From CAYMTN01 sp964393335 (lineage in GTDB: Bacteria > Chloroflexota > Anaerolineae > Aggregatilineales > Aggregatilineaceae): DNA of 22,282 bases. The position numbers and the translations under genes are program-made. Positions within the stretch are counted from its first letter, which is position 1. Every line of letters starts with the position of its first letter. The notes beneath the pieces were generated by a model. That model saw nothing but the letters and a program-made list of their open reading frames with translations, was not told where the DNA came from and made no database searches. The DNA lies in the NCBI GenBank assembly GCA_964393335.1, contig CAYMTN010000072.1, forward strand, positions 1 through 22,282, in the 5' to 3' direction. Shown one piece after another: positions 1 through 6,893 of the stretch.

Positions 1-284
1 GCTCTCGACGGCGACGCACGCTTTTGGGTGATACCCATTGCCATTTCTGCTGGGAGTGAACGCATTCTCATCCAAGGAATGTAACAAATGAACATCTTCA
101 TCGGGTGAGGATGTCGCGTACCACAAGTCAGCCTGTATCTCACAGGCCACCGTCCGACGCCAGTCATGCTGCGTCATCTGAGTGAGCGTTTCCTTGCGAC
201 GATTGTTGGCTTTCGACAAGGCATCCCGCAATGCATTCGCGTAGAACTGTGGCCAGTGTGGATGGTGTTCAGGGTCCGCAGTCG
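1..284 (-). CDS. unidentified partial open frame at left edge
   Basis: One minus-strand frame is open from the insertion-sequence boundary to the left edge of the window, about 95 codons without a stop. It reads as a plausible soluble, charged protein containing WPQFYANALRDALSKANNRR. No start codon can be assigned, because the frame runs into the inverted repeat of the neighbouring IS, so the 5' part may have been cut off by the insertion. I do not recognise the family. A short plus-strand frame that stops at position 84 also crosses the region and could instead be the tail of a gene lying to the left. Coding status is uncertain. Confidence 0.25.
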
Positions 285-308
285 CCCGTATGGTTCGAAA
301 ATTAATCT
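285..308 (+). repeat. IS terminal inverted repeat, left
   Basis: CCCGTATGGTTCGAAAATTA followed by ATCT. It matches the reverse complement of 1530-1553 at 21 of 24 positions and the relic end at 16384-16407 at 19 of 24. Confidence 0.75.
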
Positions 309-324
309 TCGGGTGAGATAGGTG

Positions 325-1418
325 TTAGGCAGCCTCCCGATCGTAGTCTCGGATGATCCCCCCGAGCACGTTTCGATAGCGGATCAGGCCGTCGGTTGCC
401 ACAGGTGCCAATCCAAGTGGACTATCCTGCTCGATCCCTTGATGAGGACGGCGAGCATTGTAATATGCCACGTATTCATTCAAGACCCGGCGCAGATGGC
501 GCTCATTGAGGATGATCAGGCGATCCAGGCATTCTTCGCGGACGGAGCGCAGCCAGCGTTCAGCAAATGCATTGGCATTGGGTGCTTCATAGGGGATGTT
601 GACGATCTCAATCCCTTCCGACTCGAACACCGTGTCAAATAACCCGGTGAATTTCGTATCGTGGTCGTGGATCAAAGAGTGCATGGGAAGCTCCCGCTCT
701 TCGAGTTCCCACGTCATCTGACGGGCTTGTTAGGTCACCCACGCCGCATCCGGATGGGCTGTGCAGCCTGCCAGATAGACTCGTCGCGTCCCGTGTTCGA
801 TGAAGAAGAGCACATACAAGGTCTGAAGGGGGAGCGTCTCTACGGTAAAAAATCGCATGCCAGAAATGGTTCTTTGTAGTGGTTGAGAAACGTGCGCCAG
901 GAACAACTCGCCCGTGACCGTTCAGGGGCTGGGAGAATACCGTGTCGTTGCAGCACGGTACGAATGGCGGTCGGGCTCACTCGGAAGCCCAGTTTGCGTA
1001 GCTCCCCTTTCAGCTTGTCGTAACCCAAACCGGGGTCATCCTGTGCTACCCGGAGAATGCACTGCTCCAGTTCGGCGTCAATGCGCGGGCGTCCTGACTG
1101 CCTCTTCTGCTGGTAGGTCCACTTACGCCGTACTATTTCACGATGCCAGCCGATCACCGTCGCCGGCTTGAAGAGCCGCATGCTCTCCTTCAGAGCTTGC
1201 TGCGAATGATGCGCTTCCTGTTTCAGCCGCAGGACTAAGGCGACCAGCGGCACCTTCTGCCAGCGCGGAATGTGCGGCCCTCGCTCCTGTTTTCGCTCTA
1301 TGATCATCTGCTGCCGCAACAACAGGATTTCAATGTCTTTTTCATCCTCCGTCATTCGGCTGACGGCGCTCACGTCCAACACAAATTCCCAGATAAACAG
1401 CACTATTCGAAAGAACAT
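325..1418 (-). pseudogene. transposase pseudogene (integrase core), frameshift plus stop
   Basis: The 5' part (1418 to about 847) encodes an N-terminal region with a helix-turn-helix-like stretch (PATVIGWHREIVRRKWTYQQ), followed by the first catalytic Asp in LACDF. The 3' part (717-325) carries HDHDTKFT and NAFAERW, which supply the second Asp and the Glu of a DDE triad, and YYNARRPHQG near the end. Between them the T-run (plus-strand A run at 847-852) is one base short: seven T would read DFFTVETLPLQTLYVLFF in the right frame. A second lesion, TAA at 732-730, replaces an expected Gln codon (WVT*QARQ). Either lesion would abolish full-length protein, about 364 residues if repaired. The start ATG at 1418 has GAGGGG just upstream. 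It ends REAA then TAA, 17 bp inside the terminal repeat. Confidence 0.88.
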
Positions 1419-1450
1419 CTGCCCCTCGATTTCCTGTCTTCAGGCCAAAT

Positions 1451-1486
1451 AAAACCCCGCAAGCTTAGCGCACTTGCAGGGTTTTT
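1451..1486. terminator. bidirectional hairpin terminator inside the IS edge
   Basis: AAAACCC-C-GCAAG (1451-1463) pairs with CTTGC-A-GGGTTTTT (1473-1486), with a single C/A mismatch and A/T runs at both feet. It can act in either direction. It lies between the transposase start and the IS end, so it would stop transcripts leaving the sugar-transport operon before they enter the transposase gene. Confidence 0.7.
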
Positions 1487-1529
1487 CTGGCATTCCCATT
1501 TCTCTTATGGGGAGGTGGATTTCTTGCGT

Positions 1530-1553
1530 AGACTAATTTTTGAACCTTACGGG
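1530..1553 (-). repeat. IS terminal inverted repeat, right
   Basis: Reverse complement begins CCCGTAAGGTTCAAAAATTA, pairing with 285-308 with three mismatches. Confidence 0.75.
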
Positions 1554-1571
1554 TGTAACCAGCAAAGCTGC

Positions 1572-2432
1572 TTATCCCTTCAGTGCGCCCGCAACCAGTC
1601 CTCGGGTAATAAATCGCTCGAGCAGCAGCCCGACCACGATCACCGGAACGATTGCCGTGATCGCCAGCGCCGAAATGTACCACCACTCGACCCCACGTTG
1701 TGTGTTTTGCGCCGCAATGAAAGGTGGCAGGGTCACAGCAGCGGCATTTGTCAACATTAATGCGTAAAGGTATTCATTCCACGAGAAAATAAAGGAGAGG
1801 ATGGCAACTGACACCAAGCCAGGAGCGCTCAACGGGAGTACGATACGCACGAACGCTGTCCAACGATTGGCGCCATCTACGCGGGCACTATCTTCCAGAT
1901 CGATTGGGAGGCCGTTAAAGAAGTCCCGCATAATCCATACTGCAAATGGGATGTTGAACATGGTGTACGCGATGATCAGGCCAGCATACGTATCAATTAA
2001 TCCCAGGTCAGCGTAGGCGATCATGAATGGAATGATAAATAACGCAGGGGGCAAGAAACGCTGTGAGATGATCCAGAAGGCGATATTGTCATTCCGCCAT
2101 CCTAGCACCTTCCAATGGTATGAAAATCGCGACAGGCCATACCCCGCCATCGCCCCAAAAATAACGGCAAAGAGTGTGCTTCCACCGGCTGCGATCAAGC
2201 TGTTGCGAAAACTTCCTGAGGTTTTATCCCACCGCTTTGTGAGCAAATATTCCCAGTGCTCTGTTGTAGGCTGAAAATCATAATAGGGGATGTACTTGGG
2301 AAATCGGGTAGCGTCCAGCGGTTTTTTGAACGACGTCGTTCCCAGCCAATAGAAAGGAAACAGCACAATGAATGACCAGAAGATCACAATCGAATATATC
2401 AGTACTTTTTTCAGTACAGTTTGAGATTTCAT
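1572..2432 (-). CDS. carbohydrate ABC transporter permease, MalG/UgpE-like
   Basis: A 286-residue inner-membrane permease of the CUT1 class. It has an N-terminal membrane helix (about 10-30), five further hydrophobic segments, and the cytoplasmic EAA loop at about residues 180-200 (EDSARVDGANRW...IVLPL), where the nucleotide-binding subunit docks. It ends ERFITRGLVAGALKG, typical of the family. GGAAGG lies about 9 nt before the ATG at 2432. It starts 16 bp after the partner permease stops, so the two are cotranscribed. With 2449-3492 it forms the membrane channel for a sugar delivered by the binding protein at 3592-5085. The IS begins 18 bp past its stop without damaging it. The sugar transported cannot be deduced from sequence. 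Confidence 0.92.
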   Translation of the reverse strand: MKSQTVLKKVLIYSIVIFWSFIVLFPFYWLGTTSFKKPLDATRFPKYIPYYDFQPTTEHWEYLLTKRWDKTSGSFRNSLIAAGGSTLFAVIFGAMAGYGLSRFSYHWKVLGWRNDNIAFWIISQRFLPPALFIIPFMIAYADLGLIDTYAGLIIAYTMFNIPFAVWIMRDFFNGLPIDLEDSARVDGANRWTAFVRIVLPLSAPGLVSVAILSFIFSWNEYLYALMLTNAAAVTLPPFIAAQNTQRGVEWWYISALAITAIVPVIVVGLLLERFITRGLVAGALKG

Positions 2433-2448
2433 CGCTCTGTTCCTTCCA

Positions 2449-3492
2449 TCAATACAGACCGCGTGGTATGAAGCGCCTCACCAGACCCAGAAACACCGTG
2501 GCAAAAATGACGACCAGAATCAGGAGCGCAAACGAAATCGCCGCTGCATACCCATAATTGCCAAACGTCAACGCGGTTTTGTAAATATACATTGTCAGGC
2601 TCTCGGTGGCCGAGCCTGGTCCGCCGCCCGTTGTCACCACAATTACATCAATGATCTTGAAGATTTCCAGGCCACGTATCAGAATAACGGTGGCCGAGAG
2701 TGGGAGCAGCAACGGGAACGTAATCTTTCGGAAAATCTGAAGTGCTGAAGCGCCATCAACGCGCGCTGCTTCGTAGATATCGTCGGGGATCGCCTGCATC
2801 CCGGCGAGCAGAATGAGCGTCATGAATGGTATCCACTGCCAGCTATCCATCAAGACCATGGTGAACCGCGCCCACTTCGCCTCCGTCATCCACGGCACCA
2901 ACAGATCTATTTGTGATCCTACAATAGGCACGCTGGCCCACCACTTCTCCGCATGGCGCAGCAAGTCGGCAATTGGTGAACGGTATGAATCGAACATCAT
3001 GCGCCCGGTGTACCCCACGACGACCGGCGTTGTCATCATGGGCATCAGGAAAATGACACGGATAAGGCCCCGAAAGAGAAAACGCTGGTTCAAGACTAGA
3101 GCCAGCCCTAATCCGAAGATATACTGAATCGTCACGCCCATGAACACATAATAAAAAGTGTTTCGGGCCGCAATATGCAGCCGTTCGTCGTGCAAAAGCC
3201 GGTCATAGTTGCGCAAGGTTACGCTGAAATCCATACCGAGAAATCCAGTGCCGGTTTCACCGGTAGCTTGTTCGATCCTCGCTGTCGTTGAGCCGCCGCG
3301 CTGCATGTCTGTGAAGCCGATTCCTAGCGCCCAGAAGAGCGGAAAAATGGAGAGTCCTAAGAGCACCAAGACCGCCGGAGACAGAAATACCCGTCTCATG
3401 ATGCGGTCTTCACGTGTTCCCTCGTTGACCTGTCCATCGTCACTCGGTGTGGATGGGGATTTTGTCCGTCTCAAAGCGGCCTCTCTTTCCAA
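2449..3492 (-). CDS. carbohydrate ABC transporter permease, MalF/UgpA-like
   Basis: CUT1-class permease, up to 347 residues, with six hydrophobic segments. The EAA loop lies at about residues 241-260 (EAARVDGASALQIFRKITFP), with the conserved VTTGGGPG stretch after it. It pairs with the MalG-like permease downstream. The start is unsettled. The longest frame opens with TTG at 3492, which has no good ribosome site. A second TTG seven codons in follows GAGAGG, and an ATG at 3399 (MRRVFLSPA) would give 316 residues, close to the usual family length. The first ~31 residues are polar and not diagnostic. A strong hairpin lies between this gene and the binding-protein gene, so permease expression is probably lower than that of the binding protein. 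Confidence 0.9.
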   Translation of the reverse strand: MEREAALRRTKSPSTPSDDGQVNEGTREDRIMRRVFLSPAVLVLLGLSIFPLFWALGIGFTDMQRGGSTTARIEQATGETGTGFLGMDFSVTLRNYDRLLHDERLHIAARNTFYYVFMGVTIQYIFGLGLALVLNQRFLFRGLIRVIFLMPMMTTPVVVGYTGRMMFDSYRSPIADLLRHAEKWWASVPIVGSQIDLLVPWMTEAKWARFTMVLMDSWQWIPFMTLILLAGMQAIPDDIYEAARVDGASALQIFRKITFPLLLPLSATVILIRGLEIFKIIDVIVVTTGGGPGSATESLTMYIYKTALTFGNYGYAAAISFALLILVVIFATVFLGLVRRFIPRGLY

Positions 3493-3530
3493 CAGCGCAA
3501 AAACGATCGGCGGGGAAGCTGGTATTTCTT

Positions 3531-3568
3531 AAAAAGCGCTACATCATGAACAGGATGCAGCGCTTTTT
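3531..3568 (-). terminator. intercistronic hairpin, partial terminator
   Basis: AAAAAGCGCT at 3531-3540 is perfectly complementary to AGCGCTTTTT at 3559-3568, and CATC/GATG extends the stem after one mismatch. The T-run follows on the minus strand. It lies between the solute-binding-protein gene (stop at 3592) and the first permease gene. Such hairpins commonly stabilise the upstream message and let only part of transcription through (known for maltose-type operons; inferred here). Confidence 0.85.
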
Positions 3569-3591
3569 CTCATTGCAGCAAGAACTTAGTA

Positions 3592-5085
3592 CTACTCGCC
3601 CATATACCCTACAGCAGCGCGGTACTGCGCCAATTGCACTTCCCGTCCCAGGCGATCGGTGATATCGTTCCACTGCGACGCGACGTTATCCAACGCCTCT
3701 TGAGGCGAGACTTCGCCGGCGATAGCCCGCGCGATCTCGACATCCAGCGTTTGCAGATATTCCGCAGAGCCGGTAATACGCAGGTCAAGCACGGCATTCG
3801 GGTCGTTAATGCCGGTCAGGATGGCGTCCAGGTAGTCCTTGGCGCTGGCCTCATCAAAGCCCGCCGCTACCCACGAGGCGATATCTTCGAACTGGCTAAA
3901 ACGACACGGGTTAACTCCCGTGCCGCCGGTGACGGCCAGTTTCTTGACCATTTCGGGAGCTGCCATGAACGCGGCAAAGTCCAGCGCCGCTTCTTTGACG
4001 TCACTGTCGGCGGCAACACCGATGATCCAGCCACCGAAGGCGATAAATGGCGCGCGGTTGTATCCCATTTCAGGAGTCGCCCATTCGCCCGTAACATAAT
4101 CCCAGTATTGGTCACCACCCGGCAGCGGTGCGAAGCCAACCAGGCCCTTGATCACCGAAACTGAAGTATCGATGGAAATTGGACCCACATCGCCCCAGTC
4201 AATATTAAACACAGACATGCCGGTCGGGAAGTAGATGCGGGTGTCGGCGACATCCCAGTTCACCATTTCGGGCGGGCCGTACTTGCCAACCTCGACGTAT
4301 TCGGTCAGGGCGCGAACCCAACCGGGGTTGTTCACCTGCGGGGTCATGTCGTCGCAGCTAAAGAAGAAGCACGGGTTGCCGGGCACTTTTCCATAACCGG
4401 CGGCATGGGACAGAAACACCCAGTAACTTTGGGCATTACGCTTCTGCGCTTCCATGGTCCCGAAGATCGGACCTTTGTTGCCGTCGACGTCGAGCACCAC
4501 CTCTTTGCCGTTGAAGAACTTAGCGATGTCAAGGTATTGCTGCCAGCTCGTCGGCTCGGCCAGTGGATAGCCGTATTCAGCCTCGAAGTCCGCCGCGTAT
4601 TCGCCGCCGTCTACCAGATCCTTGCGGTAGTACAGCATGTGCGAGTCCCCGTCGTAGGGCAGCGCGTAAACTGCATCACCCCAGGCGACAATCCGCTCAC
4701 GATACAGCGGGATGACATCTTGCCAGTCCACTTTTGCCTTAAGTTCATCGGAGATAGGTTCCAGATAGCCGGGAGCCATGAAGTCTCCTGCCCAGTCTGC
4801 CGGGAAGATCAGCATGTCGTAGGCACCGGAGCCGGTTTCAAAGGAAGTGATGATCTTCTCGAACAGGTCGCCGAACGCGAACTGCTGGAGTTCGACTTCA
4901 CCGCCCGTCAAAGCTTCCCATTCAGCTTTATAATCTTCTACTGGGCCACCGATAGACCGGCCTTCCTGGGTCACCACGACGATCTTCATTCCCTTGAACG
5001 GCTTGTCATCCTGTGCCATCGTGGTTGGAACCAGACCGATGACCAGGACAACGATAATCAGAAACGCAATCAATTTTTTGTTCAT
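3592..5085 (-). CDS. extracellular sugar-binding protein of ABC transporter
   Basis: A 497-residue family-1-type extracellular solute-binding protein. It has a Sec signal peptide (MNKKLIAFLIIVVLVIGLVP, then TTMAQ with likely cleavage after the Ala) and a mature domain opening with KGMKIVVVTQEGR. The start at 5085 is chosen over the in-frame ATG at 5100 because GGAGAGG lies 6 nt before it. There is no lipobox cysteine near the cleavage site, so this sequence gives no sign of a lipid anchor, which is notable if the host is a single-membrane Chloroflexota. It is the first gene of the transport operon, followed by two permeases. No ATPase gene accompanies them, so a shared MalK/MsmK-type ATPase elsewhere is likely. 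The ligand is unknown; the adjacent catabolic cluster suggests a monosaccharide, polyol or glycoside. Confidence 0.9.
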   Translation of the reverse strand: MNKKLIAFLIIVVLVIGLVPTTMAQDDKPFKGMKIVVVTQEGRSIGGPVEDYKAEWEALTGGEVELQQFAFGDLFEKIITSFETGSGAYDMLIFPADWAGDFMAPGYLEPISDELKAKVDWQDVIPLYRERIVAWGDAVYALPYDGDSHMLYYRKDLVDGGEYAADFEAEYGYPLAEPTSWQQYLDIAKFFNGKEVVLDVDGNKGPIFGTMEAQKRNAQSYWVFLSHAAGYGKVPGNPCFFFSCDDMTPQVNNPGWVRALTEYVEVGKYGPPEMVNWDVADTRIYFPTGMSVFNIDWGDVGPISIDTSVSVIKGLVGFAPLPGGDQYWDYVTGEWATPEMGYNRAPFIAFGGWIIGVAADSDVKEAALDFAAFMAAPEMVKKLAVTGGTGVNPCRFSQFEDIASWVAAGFDEASAKDYLDAILTGINDPNAVLDLRITGSAEYLQTLDVEIARAIAGEVSPQEALDNVASQWNDITDRLGREVQLAQYRAAVGYMGE

Positions 5086-5310
5086 TCTTAGCCTCTCCAT
5101 AAAATTGCATGGACCTAAATGAGCGGTGCAAGCAGTGATTCTCTCCGAAATTCCTCCCTCCTCCTAAGTTAGGCGGCGAATCCGCCTCGGCGAGATACGC
5201 ATGAGCCAAACGTTCTAGTATTGGGCGAGGTCTTGTTATTGTTAATAATGACGGCCTGAATGGTCAGAATGTTAATGGAACAACGTCACCATACGTTGCA
5301 CGATTTTGGG
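5086..5310 (-). promoter_or_regulatory. leader and control region of the transport operon
   Basis: The gap between the regulator and the binding-protein gene is about 225 bp. It holds a perfect hairpin AGGCGG-CGAAT-CCGCCT (5171-5187), overlapped by the palindrome CCTAAGTTAGG (5163-5173), in what would be the 5' leader. Further upstream is the dyad TTATTGTTAATAA (about 5235-5247), a candidate operator or promoter element. I see no convincing -35/-10 pair and no terminator after the regulator gene, so read-through from the regulator is possible. Confidence 0.4.
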
Positions 5311-6159
5311 TCAATCGTTATCTCTTTTCTTCGGAGACAGGATAACACCGCTACCTGGGGGGACATCCCCATACTCCGGGGCTAGCATGTCGTCTCGATT
5401 ACCGTGTTCTCTGAAGCGAATGAGTTCTACCTCAAACCGGGTTCGATCACCGCGATGCAATGCGTGATAATATTCGACAGGAGTCCCGTCACTCAAAAAA
5501 CTGACACTGTCCAACAGGATAAGAGGCGCGCCTCCCTGCACCCGCAATAGCCGGGCCTCGTGCTCATTGGCTGGCACTGCCTCAATGCTCCGGTGACCCC
5601 TCGCGATAAATACGTCACACGTTTGTTCGAGAAATCCGTAGAGCGAACGATTGCTCAAATCCACATCGAGTAGCGCCGGACAGATCGAAAACGGTATGTA
5701 GGTCGTCACTAACTGAATCGGTGTTTCCTGCACAAATCGCAGCCGCTCGATGGCAATAACCGGCGTTCCTGGGTTAATCTGGAGATGGCCGGACACTTTT
5801 GGGCTAGCGGGGACACGCTCTTGTCTGAGGACCTGGGCTCTTGGAACATGTCCCTGTTCAACCATATCCTGGAAGAAGCCGGTCAACTTCTGAACAAGAC
5901 TCTCTCGGATCTTGGGCTGGGCTACAAAGGTGCCTCTGCCCTTCTCGCGAACGAGGAACCCCTTGTTGACAAGATCGCTGAGTGCTTGTCGAATGACAGT
6001 GCGGCTAACGGCAAACATCCGGCACAACTCCGGTTCGCCGGGAAGCTGATCGCCGGGCTGCCACTCCCCCGCCTGGATACTCGCCTGGATCGTGTCTCTG
6101 ATCTGCACGTAGTACGGGATGGCACTCGAGCGATTGACCGAGAAATCCAAATTTGTCAT
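5311..6159 (-). CDS. GntR-family regulator, HutC/UTRA type
   Basis: A 282-residue regulator. It has an N-terminal winged helix (about residues 12-82; SAIPYYVQIRDTIQASI, GDQLPGEPELCRMFAVSR, QALSDLVNKGFL, GRGTFVAQP). The C-terminal UTRA ligand-binding domain spans about 95-245 (KLTGFFQDMVEQG, TPVIAIERLRF, YGFLEQTC). It is encoded upstream of and co-directional with the transport operon, and divergent from the catabolic cluster, so it most likely represses one or both until a sugar or sugar phosphate binds the UTRA domain. The start is fixed by in-frame TAA and TGA codons just upstream of the ATG. No normally spaced ribosome site is visible. A sigma-70-like promoter lies 34-62 bp upstream, and three spaced TGTCAT repeats cover the start region, suggesting autoregulation. 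Confidence 0.92.
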   Translation of the reverse strand: MTNLDFSVNRSSAIPYYVQIRDTIQASIQAGEWQPGDQLPGEPELCRMFAVSRTVIRQALSDLVNKGFLVREKGRGTFVAQPKIRESLVQKLTGFFQDMVEQGHVPRAQVLRQERVPASPKVSGHLQINPGTPVIAIERLRFVQETPIQLVTTYIPFSICPALLDVDLSNRSLYGFLEQTCDVFIARGHRSIEAVPANEHEARLLRVQGGAPLILLDSVSFLSDGTPVEYYHALHRGDRTRFEVELIRFREHGNRDDMLAPEYGDVPPGSGVILSPKKRDND

Positions 6160-6175
6160 CCTGTCATATTGTCAT
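6154..6175 (-). repeat. three 8-bp-spaced TGTCAT repeats over the regulator start
   Basis: TGTCAT occurs at 6154-6159, 6162-6167 and 6170-6175, an exact 8-bp period. The first copy contains the regulator's start codon (ATGACA on the minus strand). The outer part also reads as a loose dyad, TTGTCAT...ATTACAA. It lies between the -10 box and the coding sequence, a natural position for an autoregulatory operator; that role is inference. Confidence 0.45.
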
Positions 6176-6192
6176 TACAAGAGTTCAATTGT

Positions 6193-6221
6193 ATTATAGG
6201 CAAAAATCTAGTGCTATGCAA
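6193..6221 (-). promoter_or_regulatory. sigma-70-like promoter of the GntR gene
   Basis: On the minus strand TTGCAT (6221-6216) is separated by exactly 17 bp from a perfect TATAAT (6198-6193). The -10 box lies 33 bp before the regulator's ATG. Confidence 0.6.
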
Positions 6222-6456
6222 CCGGTTCATGACTTCGCATGCGTATTAAATGCAAGGAAAAAGCCCGTTGGTTTTTCGCGTTTTGATGACGGCACGCTCG
6301 TCTGTAGGCGCGATTGGGCTGCATCATGAATTCATGCGGCTGAATGGCTGCGGAGGACCCTTCACGCTCCGACCGGTCCACTGAGCGCCTTCGATTTCCG
6401 CAGTTCGTGCCTAATCCGCGTTATCATGAGTCGTGAGTGTTGGAAGGAGAAACGGC
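6222..6456. promoter_or_regulatory. divergent intergenic region with 12-bp palindrome
   Basis: This region separates the GntR gene from the catabolic cluster. It contains the perfect palindrome CATGAATTCATG at 6325-6336, a possible operator for the divergent plus-strand operon. No clear plus-strand -35/-10 pair is seen. The ribosome site GGAAGGAG of the next gene is at 6442-6449. Confidence 0.35.
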
Positions 6457-6873
6457 ATGTCAGAGGACAATATCCTGGGTTTTCAGCATCTTGGTCTGCC
6501 TGTCAGCGACATCAACCGATCCCAAGCTTTTTACAGCCAACTGGGTTTCAAAGCCGTCATGAAAACCGAACTTCCATCAAACGGTGACGCCGTGAAGGTA
6601 GTGATGCTGGAACTCAAGGGCTTGGTGCTGGAGTTATACCAGTTGGTGGGACCCGAACTCGCCGAGGTGCGCGGTCGAGTTGATGGCCACATTGACCATT
6701 TCGCCCTAGATGTTCAAGATATCGACCGGGCGTTTGAAGACGTGCGTGCCAGCGGGCTGACCCCTTTAGAAGACGCACCGGTATTTCTGCCATTTTGGGA
6801 CAAAGGCGTGAAGTATTTTAATGTGCGCGGTCCCGATGGTGAGAAAGTGGAATTCAACCAGATTATCAAATAG
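6457..6873 (+). CDS. VOC/glyoxalase-fold protein
   Basis: A 138-residue vicinal-oxygen-chelate protein made of two beta-alpha-beta-beta-beta modules. The first begins FQHLGLPVSDINRSQAFYSQ and the second IDHFALDVQDIDRAF; it ends NVRGPDGEKVEFNQI. Metal-ligand candidates are the two HxGLPV / DHFAL histidines and the glutamates in LVLELYQL and KVEFNQ. The family catalyses isomerisations, epimerisations, lyase or dioxygenase reactions at a divalent metal. The start at 6457 is preferred over the upstream GTG at 6433 because GGAAGGAG lies 7 nt before it. It opens the catabolic operon and ends 20 bp before the kinase gene. Its place there suggests a small sugar-derived or keto substrate; the exact reaction is unknown. 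Confidence 0.85.
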   Translation: MSEDNILGFQHLGLPVSDINRSQAFYSQLGFKAVMKTELPSNGDAVKVVMLELKGLVLELYQLVGPELAEVRGRVDGHIDHFALDVQDIDRAFEDVRASGLTPLEDAPVFLPFWDKGVKYFNVRGPDGEKVEFNQIIK

Positions 6874-6893
6874 AAGTTTTGCGAGGACCTCCT

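Larger units (their letters stand above)
285..1553 (-). mobile_element. degenerate insertion sequence with DDE (rve-type) transposase
   Basis: The element is bounded by imperfect terminal inverted repeats that agree at 21 of 24 positions (285-308 and 1530-1553). It contains one broken transposase gene on the minus strand. A third copy of the same terminal sequence occurs at 16384-16407, next to a relic of the transposase C-terminus, which supports the assigned end. No target-site duplication is evident in the flanks (ends ...GCAGTCG and TGTAACC...). The element lies only 18 bp beyond the stop codon of the sugar permease gene. It carries a terminator-like hairpin at its transposase-proximal end. 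IS family assignment (IS3/IS481-like integrase fold) is inference. Confidence 0.8.

Noticed and set aside
325..1418. Two separate intact transposase genes (orfA/orfB type)
   Set aside because: The intervening 120 bp encodes the expected catalytic-core segment in one frame with a one-base deletion at a T-run and a single stop, so this is one broken gene.
5785..6249. Long plus-strand open frame over the regulator gene
   Set aside because: It is antisense to a clear GntR/UTRA protein, lacks a ribosome site and matches no family.
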